This document shows, in pieces, positions 22,089 through 30,898 of a DNA stretch of 64,000 bases. Both the position numbers and the translations under genes were made by a program. The DNA comes from Asterias rubens (Eukaryota > Echinodermata > Asteroidea > Forcipulatida > Asteriidae). The DNA is taken from contig NC_047064.1 of NCBI RefSeq assembly GCF_902459465.1, forward strand, positions 1,452,762 through 1,516,761, given 5' to 3'. The notes beneath the pieces are model-generated. The model was not told the origin of the DNA. It made no database searches and saw only the letters and a list, made by a program, of their open reading frames with translations. Within the stretch, counting starts at the first letter, position 1, and each line of letters begins with the position of its first letter.

Positions 22089-22162
22089 GTCTCTGTGGCG
22101 CAATCAGTTTGTGCGTTCGGCTGTTAACCGAAACGTTGGTCGTTCAAATCCACCCAGGGAGT
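22089..22162 (+). pseudogene. tRNA-Asn with clipped acceptor, B13
   Basis: The D loop is AATCAGTTT, the variable loop CGTT and the T stem GTCGT. The acceptor is CAGGGAG with the ACGG deletion. Partner of B37. Confidence 0.75.
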
Positions 22163-22241
22163 AATGTTTTGTATTAACATTGTTTGATATTGATCAAGCA
22201 TTTAGGGGGAAAATTACAGAAAAATCCAAGCTAAACAGCAA

Positions 22242-22265
22242 GTCTCTGTGTGTCAATCGGTTAGT

Positions 22266-22300
<35 letters not shown>

Positions 22301-22315
22301 ATCCACCCAGGGACG
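22242..22315 (+). pseudogene. tRNA-Asn with destroyed A box, B14
   Basis: The D-stem 5' strand is TGTC instead of GCGC, which breaks both the D stem and the A box. The rest is near consensus. Partner of B38. Confidence 0.75.
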
Positions 22316-22408
22316 GTTTACTATTTTGAATTATCTTTGTTTGGTATTGATCAAGCTTCAAGAGCATTTTTAGCGGAAATTTACAGGAAAAATCCAGCTA
22401 CACAGCAA

Positions 22409-22482
22409 GTCTCTGTGGCGCAATCAGTTAGTGCGTTCGCCTGTTAACCGAAAGGTTGGTGGTTCAAATCCACCCAGGGAGT
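22409..22482 (+). pseudogene. tRNA-Asn with clipped acceptor, B15
   Basis: G18 is A. The anticodon stem is TTCGC (G31 to C), and the acceptor is CAGGGAG. This is the same clipped subtype as B7, B22 and B31. Confidence 0.75.
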
Positions 22483-22561
22483 AATGTTTTGTATTAACAT
22501 TGTTTGATATTGATCAAGCATTTAGGGGGAAATTTACAGGAAAATCCCAGCTAAACAGCAA

Positions 22562-22567
22562 GTCTCT

Positions 22568-22620
<53 letters not shown>

Positions 22621-22635
22621 ATCCACCCAGGGACG
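22562..22635 (+). tRNA. tRNA-Asn-GTT: tRNA-Asn (GTT), B16
   Basis: Exact consensus. Partner of B3 at 2,137 bp. Confidence 0.97.
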
Positions 22636-22729
22636 GAGTAATATTTTGAATTAATATTGTTTAATATTGATCAAGCTTTAAGAGCAGCTTTTAGGGGAAA
22701 TTTACAGGAAATATGCAGCTACACAGCAA

Positions 22730-22746
22730 GTCTCTGTGGCGCAATT

Positions 22747-22788
<42 letters not shown>

Positions 22789-22803
22789 ATCCACCCAGGG
22801 ACG
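22730..22803 (+). tRNA. tRNA-Asn-GTT: tRNA-Asn (GTT), B17
   Basis: AATTGG D-loop change only. Partner of B4. Confidence 0.96.
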
Positions 22804-22896
22804 GAGTAATATTTTGAATTATCTTTGTTTGGTATTGATCAATCTTTACGAGCAGCTTTGGCGAAAATTTACTGGAAAGATCCAGCTACACAGCAA

Positions 22897-22902
22897 GTCT
22901 CT

Positions 22903-22945
<43 letters not shown>

Positions 22946-22970
22946 TGTGGTTCAAATCCACCCAGGGACG
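22897..22970 (+). tRNA. tRNA-Asn-GTT: tRNA-Asn (GTT) with T-stem mismatch, B18
   Basis: The T stem is TGTGG (G49 to T, opposite C65). The next interval is 249 bp because one tRNA is missing at the junction CTACATGCTG/AGTAATG (about 23,062). Confidence 0.75.
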
Positions 22971-23145
22971 GAGTTATATTTTGAATTATCTTTGTTTGGT
23001 ATTGATCAAGCTTTAAGAGCAGCTTTTAGGAGAAATTTACAGGAAAAATCCAGCTACATGCTGAGTAATGTCTTGTATTAACATTGTTTGATATTGATCA
23101 AGCATTTAGGGGGAAATTTACAGGAAAATCCCAGCTAAACAGCAA

Positions 23146-23219
23146 GTCTTTGTGGCGCCAACGGTTAGTGCGTTCGGATGTTAAACGAAAAGTTGGTGGT
23201 TCAAATCCACCCAGGGACG
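23146..23219 (+). pseudogene. degenerate tRNA-Asn, B19
   Basis: The acceptor is GTCTTTG, the D loop CAACGG and the anticodon arm GGATGTTAAACG. The last D-stem base is also C to C/A shifted (GCGCCAACGG). Confidence 0.75.
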
Positions 23220-23313
23220 GAGTAATATTTTGAATTATCTTTGTTTGGTATTGATCAAGTTTTAAGAGCAGCTTTTAGGGGAAATTAACAGGAAAAATCC
23301 AACTACACAGCAA

Positions 23314-23325
23314 GTCTCTGTGGCC

Positions 23326-23358
<33 letters not shown>

Positions 23359-23387
23359 AGTTGGTGGTTCAAATCCACCCAGGGACG
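23314..23387 (+). tRNA. tRNA-Asn-GTT: tRNA-Asn (GTT) with D-stem mismatch, B20
   Basis: D stem GCCC gives a C-C mismatch and alters the A box. The variable loop is AAGTT. Shared with B24. Confidence 0.7.
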
Positions 23388-23484
23388 GAGTAATATTTTG
23401 AATTATCTTTGTTTGGTATTGATCAAGCTTTAAGAGCAGCTTTTAGGAGAAATTTACAGGAAAAATCCAGCTACATGCTGTGTA

Positions 23485-23490
23485 GTCTCT

Positions 23491-23521
<31 letters not shown>

Positions 23522-23558
23522 TACCGAAAGGTTGGTGGTTCAAATCCACCCAGGGACG
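23485..23558 (+). tRNA. tRNA-Asn-GTT: tRNA-Asn (GTT), B21
   Basis: A37 is T (CTGTTTA), which removes the purine 3' of the anticodon. Stems are intact. The 5' flank is ATGCTGTGTA. Confidence 0.85.
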
Positions 23559-23651
23559 GTTTACTATTTTGAATTATCTTTGTTTGGTATTGATCAAGCT
23601 TTAAGAGCATTTTTAGCGGAAATTTACAGGAAAAATCCAGCTACACAGCAA

Positions 23652-23675
23652 GTCTCTGTGGCGCAATCAGTTAGT

Positions 23676-23710
<35 letters not shown>

Positions 23711-23725
23711 ATCCACCCAGGGAGT
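23652..23725 (+). pseudogene. tRNA-Asn with clipped acceptor, B22
   Basis: G18A, GTGC and acceptor CAGGGAG. The anticodon is GTT. Confidence 0.75.
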
Positions 23726-23804
23726 AATGTCTTGTATTAACATTGTTTGATATTGATCAAGCATTTAGGGTGAAATTTACAGGAAAATCTCAGCTAAACA
23801 GCAA

Positions 23805-23878
23805 GTCTTTGTGGCGCAATCGGTTAGTGCGTTCGGATGTTAAACGAAAAGTTGGTGGTTCAAATCCACCCAGGGACG
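23805..23878 (+). pseudogene. degenerate tRNA-Asn, B23
   Basis: GTCTTTG acceptor. C32A and C39A give GGATGTTAAACG. Confidence 0.75.
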
Positions 23879-23972
23879 GAGTAATATTTTGAATTATCTT
23901 TGTTTGGTATTGATCAAGTTTTAAGAGCAGCTTTTAGGGGAAATTAACAGGAAAAATCCAACTACACAGCAA

Positions 23973-23984
23973 GTCTCTGTGGCC

Positions 23985-24017
<33 letters not shown>

Positions 24018-24046
24018 AGTTGGTGGTTCAAATCCACCCAGGGACG
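23973..24046 (+). tRNA. tRNA-Asn-GTT: tRNA-Asn (GTT) with D-stem mismatch, B24
   Basis: GCCC D stem and AAGTT variable loop as in B20. The spacer begins with GTAGTAATATTTTGATG. Confidence 0.7.
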
Positions 24047-24139
24047 TAGTAATATTTTGATGTATCTTTGTTTGGTATTGATCAAGCTTTAAGAGCATTT
24101 TTAGGGAAAATTTACTGGAAAAATCCAGCTACACAGCAA

Positions 24140-24145
24140 GTCTCT

Positions 24146-24198
<53 letters not shown>

Positions 24199-24213
24199 AT
24201 CCACCCAGGGACG
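24140..24213 (+). tRNA. tRNA-Asn-GTT: tRNA-Asn (GTT), B25
   Basis: Exact consensus. Confidence 0.97.
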
Positions 24214-24307
24214 GAGTAATATTTTGAATTATCTTTGTTTGGTATTGATCAAGCTTTAAGAGCAGCTTTTAGGAGAAATTTACAGGAAAAATCCAACTAC
24301 ACAGCAA

Positions 24308-24326
24308 GTCTCTGTGGCGCAATCGA

Positions 24327-24357
<31 letters not shown>

Positions 24358-24381
24358 ATGGTTCAAATCCACCCAGGGACG
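24308..24381 (+). tRNA. tRNA-Asn-GTT: tRNA-Asn (GTT) with D-loop and T-stem changes, B26
   Basis: G19 is A (AATCGATTA) and the T stem is GATGG. Function is doubtful. Confidence 0.7.
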
Positions 24382-24475
24382 GTTTACTATTTTGAATTAT
24401 CTTGGTTTGGTATTGATCAAGCTTTAAGAGCATTTTTAGCGGAAATTTACAGGAAAAAATCCAGCTACACAGCAA

Positions 24476-24501
24476 GTCTCTGTGGCGCAATCAGTTTGTG
24501 T

Positions 24502-24534
<33 letters not shown>

Positions 24535-24549
24535 ATCCACTCAGGGACG
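24476..24549 (+). tRNA. tRNA-Asn-GTT: tRNA-Asn (GTT), mosaic unit B27
   Basis: The 5' half has the clipped-subtype D arm (AATCAGTTT, GTGT). The 3' half has a normal acceptor CAGGGAC, with CCACT in the T stem. It appears to be a recombinant between two unit subtypes. Confidence 0.7.
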
Positions 24550-24643
24550 GAGTAATATTTTGAATTAATATTGTTTAATATTGATCAAGCTTTAAGAGCA
24601 GCTTTTAGGGGAAATTTACAGGAAATATGCAGCTACACAGCAA

Positions 24644-24660
24644 GTCTCTGTGGCGCAATT

Positions 24661-24702
<42 letters not shown>

Positions 24703-24717
24703 ATCCACCCAGGGACG
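24644..24717 (+). tRNA. tRNA-Asn-GTT: tRNA-Asn (GTT), B28
   Basis: AATTGG only. It starts the second copy of the 11-unit block. Confidence 0.96.
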
Positions 24718-24810
24718 GAGTAATATTTTGAATTATCTTTGTTTGGTATTGATCAATCTTTACGAGCAGCTTTAGCGAAAATTTACTGGAAAGATCCATC
24801 TACACAGCAA

Positions 24811-24816
24811 GTCTCT

Positions 24817-24869
<53 letters not shown>

Positions 24870-24884
24870 ATCCACCCAGGGACG
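24811..24884 (+). tRNA. tRNA-Asn-GTT: tRNA-Asn (GTT), B29
   Basis: Exact consensus. Confidence 0.97.
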
Positions 24885-24981
24885 GAGTTATATTTTGAAT
24901 TATCTTTGTTTGGTATTGATCAAGCTTTAAGAGCAGTTTTTAGGAGAAATTTACAGGAAAAATCCAGCTACATGCTGTGTA

Positions 24982-24987
24982 GTCTCT

Positions 24988-25040
<53 letters not shown>

Positions 25041-25055
25041 ATCCACCCAGGGACG
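24982..25055 (+). tRNA. tRNA-Asn-GTT: tRNA-Asn (GTT), B30
   Basis: Exact consensus. 5' flank ATGCTGTGTA. Confidence 0.97.
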
Positions 25056-25148
25056 GTTTACTATTTTGAATTATCTTTGTTTGGTATTGATCAAGCTTTA
25101 AGAGCATTTTTAGCGGAAATTTACAGGAAAAATCCAGCTACACAGCAA

Positions 25149-25222
25149 GTCTCTGTGGCGCAATCAGTTAGTGCGTTCGGCTGTTAACCGGAAGGTTGGT
25201 GGTTCAAATCCACCCAGGGAGT
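25149..25222 (+). pseudogene. tRNA-Asn with clipped acceptor, B31
   Basis: G18A, GTGC, CCGGA in the anticodon stem (wobble) and acceptor CAGGGAG. Anticodon GTT, unlike its partner B7. Confidence 0.75.
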
Positions 25223-25301
25223 ATTGTTTTGTATTAACATTGTTTGATATTGATCAAGCATTTAGGGGGAAATTTACAGGAAAATCCCAGCTAAACAGCA
25301 A

Positions 25302-25375
25302 GTCTTTGTGGCGCAATCGGTTAGTGCGTTCGGATGTTAAACGAAAAGTTGGTGGTTCAAATCCACCCAGGGACG
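25302..25375 (+). pseudogene. degenerate tRNA-Asn, B32
   Basis: GTCTTTG acceptor, C32A and C39A. Partner of B8 but with a less damaged D loop. Confidence 0.75.
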
Positions 25376-25468
25376 GAGTAATATTTTGAATTATCTTTGT
25401 TTGGTATTGATCAAGCTTTAAGAGCATTTTTAGGGAAAATTTTCTGGAAAAATCCAGCTACACAGCAA

Positions 25469-25474
25469 GTCTCT

Positions 25475-25527
<53 letters not shown>

Positions 25528-25542
25528 ATCCACCCAGGGACG
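25469..25542 (+). tRNA. tRNA-Asn-GTT: tRNA-Asn (GTT), B33
   Basis: Exact consensus. Confidence 0.97.
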
Positions 25543-25636
25543 GAGTAATATTTTGAATTATCTTTGTTTGGTATTGATCAAGTTTTAAGAGCAGCTTTTA
25601 GGGGAAATTAACAGGAAAAATCCAACTACACAGCAA

Positions 25637-25642
25637 GTCTCT

Positions 25643-25681
<39 letters not shown>

Positions 25682-25710
25682 AGTTGGTGGTTCAAATCCA
25701 CCCAGGGACG
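25637..25710 (+). tRNA. tRNA-Asn-GTT: tRNA-Asn (GTT), B34
   Basis: Variable loop AAGTT only. Confidence 0.96.
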
Positions 25711-25803
25711 GAGTAATATTTTGAATTATCTTTGTTTGGTATTGATCAAGCTTTAAGAGCATTTTTAGGGAAAATTTACTGGAAAAATCCAGCTACACAG
25801 CAA

Positions 25804-25813
25804 GTCTCTGTGA

Positions 25814-25862
<49 letters not shown>

Positions 25863-25877
25863 ATCCACCCAGGGACG
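25804..25877 (+). tRNA. tRNA-Asn-GTT: tRNA-Asn (GTT) with D-stem mismatch, B35
   Basis: G10 is A (TGACGCAATCGG), weakening both the D stem and the A box. Confidence 0.75.
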
Positions 25878-25971
25878 GAGTAATATTTTGAATTATCTTT
25901 GTTTGGTATTGATCAAGCTTAAAGAGCAGCTTTTAGGAGAAATTTACAGGAAAAATCCAGCTACACAGCAA

Positions 25972-25977
25972 GTCTCT

Positions 25978-26021
<44 letters not shown>

Positions 26022-26045
26022 ATGGTTCAAATCCACCCAGGGACG
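25972..26045 (+). tRNA. tRNA-Asn-GTT: tRNA-Asn (GTT) with T-stem mismatch, B36
   Basis: The T stem GATGG is the only change. Confidence 0.8.
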
Positions 26046-26139
26046 ATTTACTATTTTGAATTATCTTGGTTTGGTATTGATCAAGCTTTAAGAGCATTTT
26101 TAGCGGAAATTTACAGGAAAAAATCCAGCTACACAGCAA

Positions 26140-26213
26140 GTCTCTGTGGCGCAATCAGTTTGTGCGTTCGGCTGTTAACCGAAACGTTGGTGGTTCAAAT
26201 CCACCCTGGGAGT
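26140..26213 (+). pseudogene. tRNA-Asn with clipped acceptor, B37
   Basis: D loop AATCAGTTT and variable loop CGTT. The acceptor reads CTGGGAG. Confidence 0.75.
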
Positions 26214-26292
26214 AATGTTTTGTATTAACATTGTTTGATATTGATCAAGCATTTAGGGGGAAAATTACAGAAAAATCCAAGCTAAACAGCAA

Positions 26293-26366
26293 GTCTCTGT
26301 GTGTCAATCGGTTAGCGCGTTCGGCTGTTAACGGAAAGGTTGGTGGTTCAAATCCACCCAGGGACG
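26293..26366 (+). pseudogene. tRNA-Asn with destroyed A box, B38
   Basis: D stem TGTC and anticodon stem CGGAA (G-G mismatch). Last unit of the second 11-unit block. Confidence 0.75.
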
Positions 26367-26459
26367 GAGTAATATTTTGAATTATCTTTGTTTGGTATTG
26401 ATCAATCTTAACGAGCAGCTTTAGGGAAAATTTACTGGAAAGATCCAGCTACACAGCAA

Positions 26460-26533
26460 GTCTCTGTGGCGCAATTGGTTAGCGCGTTCGGTTGTTAAAC
26501 GAAAGGTTGGTGGTTCAAATCCACCCAGGGACG
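26460..26533 (+). tRNA. tRNA-Asn-GTT: tRNA-Asn (GTT) with anticodon-stem mismatch, B39
   Basis: AATTGG, with C32T and C39A (GGTTGTTAAACG), losing the loop-closing pair. Confidence 0.7.
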
Positions 26534-26628
26534 GAGTTAGTATTTTGAATTATCTTTGTTTGGTATTGATCAAGCTTTAAGAGCAGCTTTTAGGGGAAAT
26601 TTACAGGAAAAATCCAGCTACACAGCAA

Positions 26629-26634
26629 GTCTCT

Positions 26635-26687
<53 letters not shown>

Positions 26688-26702
26688 ATCCACCCAGGGA
26701 CG
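26629..26702 (+). tRNA. tRNA-Asn-GTT: tRNA-Asn (GTT), B40
   Basis: Exact consensus. Confidence 0.97.
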
Positions 26703-26795
26703 GTTTACTATTTTGAATTATCTTTGTTTGGTATTGATCAAGCCTTAAGAGCATTTTTAGCGGAAATTTACAGGAAAAATCCAGCCACACAGCAA

Positions 26796-26801
26796 GTCTC
26801 T

Positions 26802-26854
<53 letters not shown>

Positions 26855-26869
26855 ATCCACCCAGGGACG
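26796..26869 (+). tRNA. tRNA-Asn-GTT: tRNA-Asn (GTT), B41
   Basis: Exact consensus. 5' flank CCACACAGCAA. Confidence 0.97.
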
Positions 26870-26963
26870 GAGTAATATTTTGAATTAATATTGTTTAATA
26901 TTGATCAAGCTTTAAGAGCAGCTTTTAGGGGAAATTTACAGGAAAAATCCAGCTACACAGCAA

Positions 26964-26969
26964 GTCTCT

Positions 26970-27022
<53 letters not shown>

Positions 27023-27037
27023 ATCCACCCAGGGACG
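26964..27037 (+). tRNA. tRNA-Asn-GTT: tRNA-Asn (GTT), B42
   Basis: Exact consensus. Confidence 0.97.
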
Positions 27038-27132
27038 GAGTAATATTTTGCATTAACATTGTTTGATATTGATCAAGCTTTAAGAGCAGCATTTAGGGGG
27101 AAATTTAAAGGAAAATCCCAGCTATACAGCAA

Positions 27133-27145
27133 GTCTCTGTGGCTT

Positions 27146-27179
<34 letters not shown>
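27133..27179 (+). pseudogene. tRNA-Asn truncated after the anticodon arm, B43
   Basis: D stem GCTT. The sequence leaves tRNA after CCGAAAGG and continues GATGGAACTATATTTTG. This is the 3' end of block B. Confidence 0.85.
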
Positions 27180-28811
27180 GATGGAACTATATTTTGTTTG
27201 AAGCAAGTTCTTTTACTTTTGCACAAAGGCCTGTATTTTGAATAAGTTATTCAATTATATAAGAAGATCATGTTTAGTTTTAAATAACTGAAAACAAACG
27301 TACTCTCAGCACGGGTTATTCAAAAAAGCAAGTTACAAAGGAAATAAGAAAGATATGGCCATAAGTAACCGATGACACATGCTTTTATCATTAATTTTAC
27401 TTTGTTTTCAAGTACCTGACTTTGATTAATACTCATTAAAGTTTAGACACCTCAAGCAATTAGGGTTAACTTTAATTCCCGCGTGTGTGATTCCGTTCCA
27501 GACGTGTCCTTAAGATGTAAAAGAAGTTAAATTTGCTCATTTATCATTAAGGCGAAGTAATAAAAACAAAATTTATCGTCTGTGGTTGTGTCTGACTCAA
27601 GGCAAGCGAAGAATCTGAGTTAAACTTGTTCAATCATCAACCTACTTTTAAAAGACCCTGGATGCAAAGTAAAACTCGACTCTGGTTTAATTTACAAAAT
27701 ACTCTGAAAGACTGTGGTGTTCAAAAAGTGTCAAAAGGACGTCGGACAATTTCGCTGATTTAACAAGTTTTTATAATAATTTATAGAATAATGCCCTCCG
27801 ATCCATACAAAATTGTCACTGCTTTGTAAACAGTTACTTAATTGAGAACATAGAATTAACTGTTGCATACTGCTTACCAAACAAAATGACCTATGGTATA
27901 AATGCAAACAAATAGTTAATTGCCTGACGTTTCGACCCTAGCTAAAAGGTATACATAACCATGTTCATATGTGTTGTGTTGTCTTTCTATTTACGAGAAA
28001 GACTCTGCTAGGGTCGAAACGTCAGGCCTTCAACTTGTGTGTGCAGTTACGTTCTTGTTAAAAAAGAGCAAAGAGTGTTCTTGGAAAGGCTTTCAAAAAC
28101 AGCTCTTGCAAACCCGTAAACATAAGTAAAACCAACAACAGATAAACAAACAAACCCCCAAAATCGAATAAAGCCCGATGCGTTTTTCGGGTTATTGTTA
28201 ACGGGGTCTCTGGAGTTTATTTTACCGAAAGTTCGGCACAACCTGACTAAAAACGAAACGACCTTTGGATGAGGAAACGTAAATGAATAAATCCAATATT
28301 GACATTTAAATCTTGCTACTTGTAAATCATTCCTAATTTGAACTCATGGACATATAAGGAACAAGGGTTTCCTCTCTGAATCGAACCCATGGATGCGTAT
28401 TTCCGAGCTCAGTTGACCTTCCCTTTGTGTGTATGACGCATATCCTGTCATCCGTTTAAACAAGAAACACAAAAGAACAGGTAACAAATTAGGACTCCTA
28501 GAAATATCCATTCTGGAAAAATCCATTCTGGTAAATTGACCGTTTTAGGAAAACCCAGGGTCCACTGTAGCTTGCGGGTATAATTATTGTTTTTTTTATA
28601 TCGCGCAAAATCTTCCGTTAACACCATGTTGGAAATTATCAAACTCTGCCAACTGTGGCTTTGTTACTAAATTGAAGTATTCCTCAATAAGTTGAATATT
28701 TTGGGAAATGACTCTCCCACCCACACCGGGATTCAAAAGTACCTCAATATTATTTTTATTTGAGCTCCCTCGTTAATGTAAAAGTTATACAAAAACTAAC
28801 AAACACAATAA
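27180..28811. other. no gene identified; gap between blocks B and C
   Basis: There is no gene. A perfect 20-bp inverted pair lies at 27,923-27,942 and 28,007-28,026 and is reported separately. Confidence 0.5.
27923..28026. repeat. 20-bp perfect inverted repeat, 64-bp loop
   Basis: CCTGACGTTTCGACCCTAGC at the left is exactly inverted as GCTAGGGTCGAAACGTCAGG at the right. A partial match (TAGGGTCAAAACGTCAGGC) occurs at about 61,697. It is probably the end of an old retroelement. Class unknown. Confidence 0.8.
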
Positions 28812-28817
28812 GTCTCT

Positions 28818-28848
<31 letters not shown>

Positions 28849-28873
28849 GGTGGTTCAAATCCACCCAGGGACG
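28812..28873 (+). pseudogene. tRNA-Asn with 12-nt internal deletion, C1
   Basis: CGGCTGTTGGTGG shows loss of 12 nt between two GTT repeats, removing the anticodon 3' stem and variable loop. The acceptor and both promoter boxes remain. Confidence 0.9.
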
Positions 28874-28969
28874 GACAAATATTTTGAACTTTTATTGTTT
28901 GCTGTTAATCAAGTTTTCGAGCAGCTAAAAATAATGTAAAAGTTATACAAAAACTAACAAACACAATAA

Positions 28970-28975
28970 GTCTCT

Positions 28976-29028
<53 letters not shown>

Positions 29029-29043
29029 ATCCACCCAGGGACG
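28970..29043 (+). tRNA. tRNA-Asn-GTT: tRNA-Asn (GTT), C2
   Basis: Exact consensus. Confidence 0.97.
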
Positions 29044-29139
29044 GACAAATATTTTGAACTTTTATTGTTTGCTGTTAATCAAGTTTTCGAGCAGCTAAAA
29101 ATAATGTAAAAGTTTTACAAAAAATAGCAAACACAGTAA

Positions 29140-29163
29140 GTCTCTGTGGCGCAATCGGTTAGT

Positions 29164-29198
<35 letters not shown>

Positions 29199-29213
29199 AT
29201 CCACCCAGGGACG
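29140..29213 (+). tRNA. tRNA-Asn-GTT: tRNA-Asn (GTT), C3
   Basis: D stem GTGC (wobble) only. Confidence 0.96.
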
Positions 29214-29309
29214 GACAAATATTTTGAACTTTTATTGTTTGCTGTTAATCAAGTTTTCGAGCAGCAAAAAATAATGTAAGAGTTATACAAAAATTGACAA
29301 AGACAGTAA

Positions 29310-29320
29310 GTCTCTGTGGG

Positions 29321-29368
<48 letters not shown>

Positions 29369-29383
29369 ATCCACCCAGGGATG
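29310..29383 (+). tRNA. tRNA-Asn-GTT: tRNA-Asn (GTT) with D-stem mismatch, C4
   Basis: D stem GGGC. Acceptor end CAGGGAT (G1-T72 wobble). Confidence 0.75.
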
Positions 29384-29479
29384 GACAAATATTTTGAACT
29401 TTTATTGTTTGCTGTTAATCAAGTTTTTGAGCAGCAAACGTTAATGTAAAAGTTATACAAAAACTAACAAACACAATAA

Positions 29480-29506
29480 GTCTCTGTGGCGCAATCGGTT
29501 AGCACA

Positions 29507-29538
<32 letters not shown>

Positions 29539-29553
29539 ATCCACCCAGGGACG
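29480..29553 (+). tRNA. tRNA-Asn-GTT: tRNA-Asn (GTT) with D-stem mismatch, C5
   Basis: GCACA replaces GCGCG, giving one D-stem mismatch plus G26A. Confidence 0.75.
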
Positions 29554-29649
29554 GACAAATATTTTGAACTTTTATTGTTTGCTATTAATCAAGTTTTCGA
29601 GCGGCAAAAGTTAATGTAAAAGTTATACAAAAACTATCAAACACAACAA

Positions 29650-29655
29650 GTCTCT

Positions 29656-29690
<35 letters not shown>

Positions 29691-29723
29691 AAAAGGTTGG
29701 TGGTTCAAATCCACCCAGGGAGG
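29650..29723 (+). pseudogene. tRNA-Asn, anticodon-stem and acceptor changes, C6
   Basis: CCAAA in the anticodon stem and CAGGGAG in the acceptor break two helices. Confidence 0.7.
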
Positions 29724-29819
29724 GACAAATATCTTGAAATTTTATTGTTTGCTGTTAATCAAGTTTTCGAGCAGCAAAAGTTAATGTAAAAGTTATACAA
29801 AAATTGACAAAGACAGTAA

Positions 29820-29825
29820 GTCTCT

Positions 29826-29878
<53 letters not shown>

Positions 29879-29893
29879 ATCCACCCAGGGACG
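29820..29893 (+). tRNA. tRNA-Asn-GTT: tRNA-Asn (GTT), C7
   Basis: Exact consensus. Confidence 0.97.
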
Positions 29894-29989
29894 GACAAAT
29901 ATTTTGAACTTTTATTGTTTGCTGTTAATCAAGTTTTCGAGCAGCAAAAGTTAATGTAAAAGTTATACAAAAACTAACAAACACAATAA

Positions 29990-29995
29990 GTCTCT

Positions 29996-30048
<53 letters not shown>

Positions 30049-30063
30049 ATCCACCCAGGGACG
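29990..30063 (+). tRNA. tRNA-Asn-GTT: tRNA-Asn (GTT), C8
   Basis: Exact consensus. First of the triplicate set repeated at C11. Confidence 0.97.
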
Positions 30064-30159
30064 GACAAATATTTTGAACTTTTATTGTTTGCTGTTAATC
30101 AAGTTTTCGAGCAGCTAAAAATAATGTAAAAGTTTTACAAAAAATAACAAAGACAGGAA

Positions 30160-30165
30160 GTCTCT

Positions 30166-30218
<53 letters not shown>

Positions 30219-30233
30219 ATCCACCCAGGGACG
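30160..30233 (+). tRNA. tRNA-Asn-GTT: tRNA-Asn (GTT), C9
   Basis: Exact consensus. 5' flank AAGACAGGAAG, shared with C12. Confidence 0.97.
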
Positions 30234-30329
30234 GACAAATATTTTGAACTTTTATTGTTTGCTGTTAATCAAGTTTTCGAGCGGCAAAAGTTAATGTAAA
30301 AGTTATACAAAAACTATCAAACACAATAA

Positions 30330-30346
30330 GTCTCTGTGGCGCAATT

Positions 30347-30388
<42 letters not shown>

Positions 30389-30403
30389 ATCCACCCAGGG
30401 ACG
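30330..30403 (+). tRNA. tRNA-Asn-GTT: tRNA-Asn (GTT), C10
   Basis: AATTGG only. 3' flank GGACAAGTATT, shared with C13. Confidence 0.96.
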
Positions 30404-30499
30404 GACAAGTATTTTGAACTTTTATTGTTTGCTGTTAATCAAGTTTTCGAGCAGCAAAAGTTAATGCAAAAGTTATACAAAAACTAACAAACACAATAA

Positions 30500-30505
30500 G
30501 TCTCT

Positions 30506-30558
<53 letters not shown>

Positions 30559-30573
30559 ATCCACCCAGGGACG
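30500..30573 (+). tRNA. tRNA-Asn-GTT: tRNA-Asn (GTT), C11
   Basis: Exact consensus. Duplicate of C8. Confidence 0.97.
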
Positions 30574-30669
30574 GACAAATATTTTGAACTTTTATTGTTT
30601 GCTGTTAATCAAGTTTTCGAGCAGCTAAAAATAATGTAAAAGTTTTACAAAAAATAACAAAGACAGGAA

Positions 30670-30675
30670 GTCTCT

Positions 30676-30728
<53 letters not shown>

Positions 30729-30743
30729 ATCCACCCAGGGACG
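30670..30743 (+). tRNA. tRNA-Asn-GTT: tRNA-Asn (GTT), C12
   Basis: Exact consensus. Duplicate of C9. Confidence 0.97.
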
Positions 30744-30839
30744 GACAAATATTTTGAACTTTTATTGTTTGCTGTTAATCAAGTTTTCGAGCGGCAAAAG
30801 TTAATGTAAAAGTTATACAAAAACTATCAAACACAATAA

Positions 30840-30856
30840 GTCTCTGTGGCGCAATT

Positions 30857-30898
<42 letters not shown>

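Larger units (their letters stand above)
20091..27179 (+). repeat. tRNA-Asn array, block B (43 loci)
   Basis: The block holds 43 tRNA-Asn loci on one strand. Start-to-start spacing is mostly 167-168 bp, 171 bp before units carrying ATGCTGTGTA instead of ACACAGCAA, and 153 bp after most units with a clipped acceptor. Spacers read ATATTTTGAATTATC, TTTGGTATTGATCAAGC, TTTAAGAGCAGC and AATCCAGCTACACAGCAA. The T4 run in ATATTTTG, about 10 nt after each gene, is a plausible Pol III terminator. Loci B4-B14 and B28-B38 are the same ordered set of 11 variants at a constant offset of 4,051 bp. B3-B5 recur as B16-B18 at 2,137 bp. This is the signature of unequal exchange. Confidence 0.95.
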
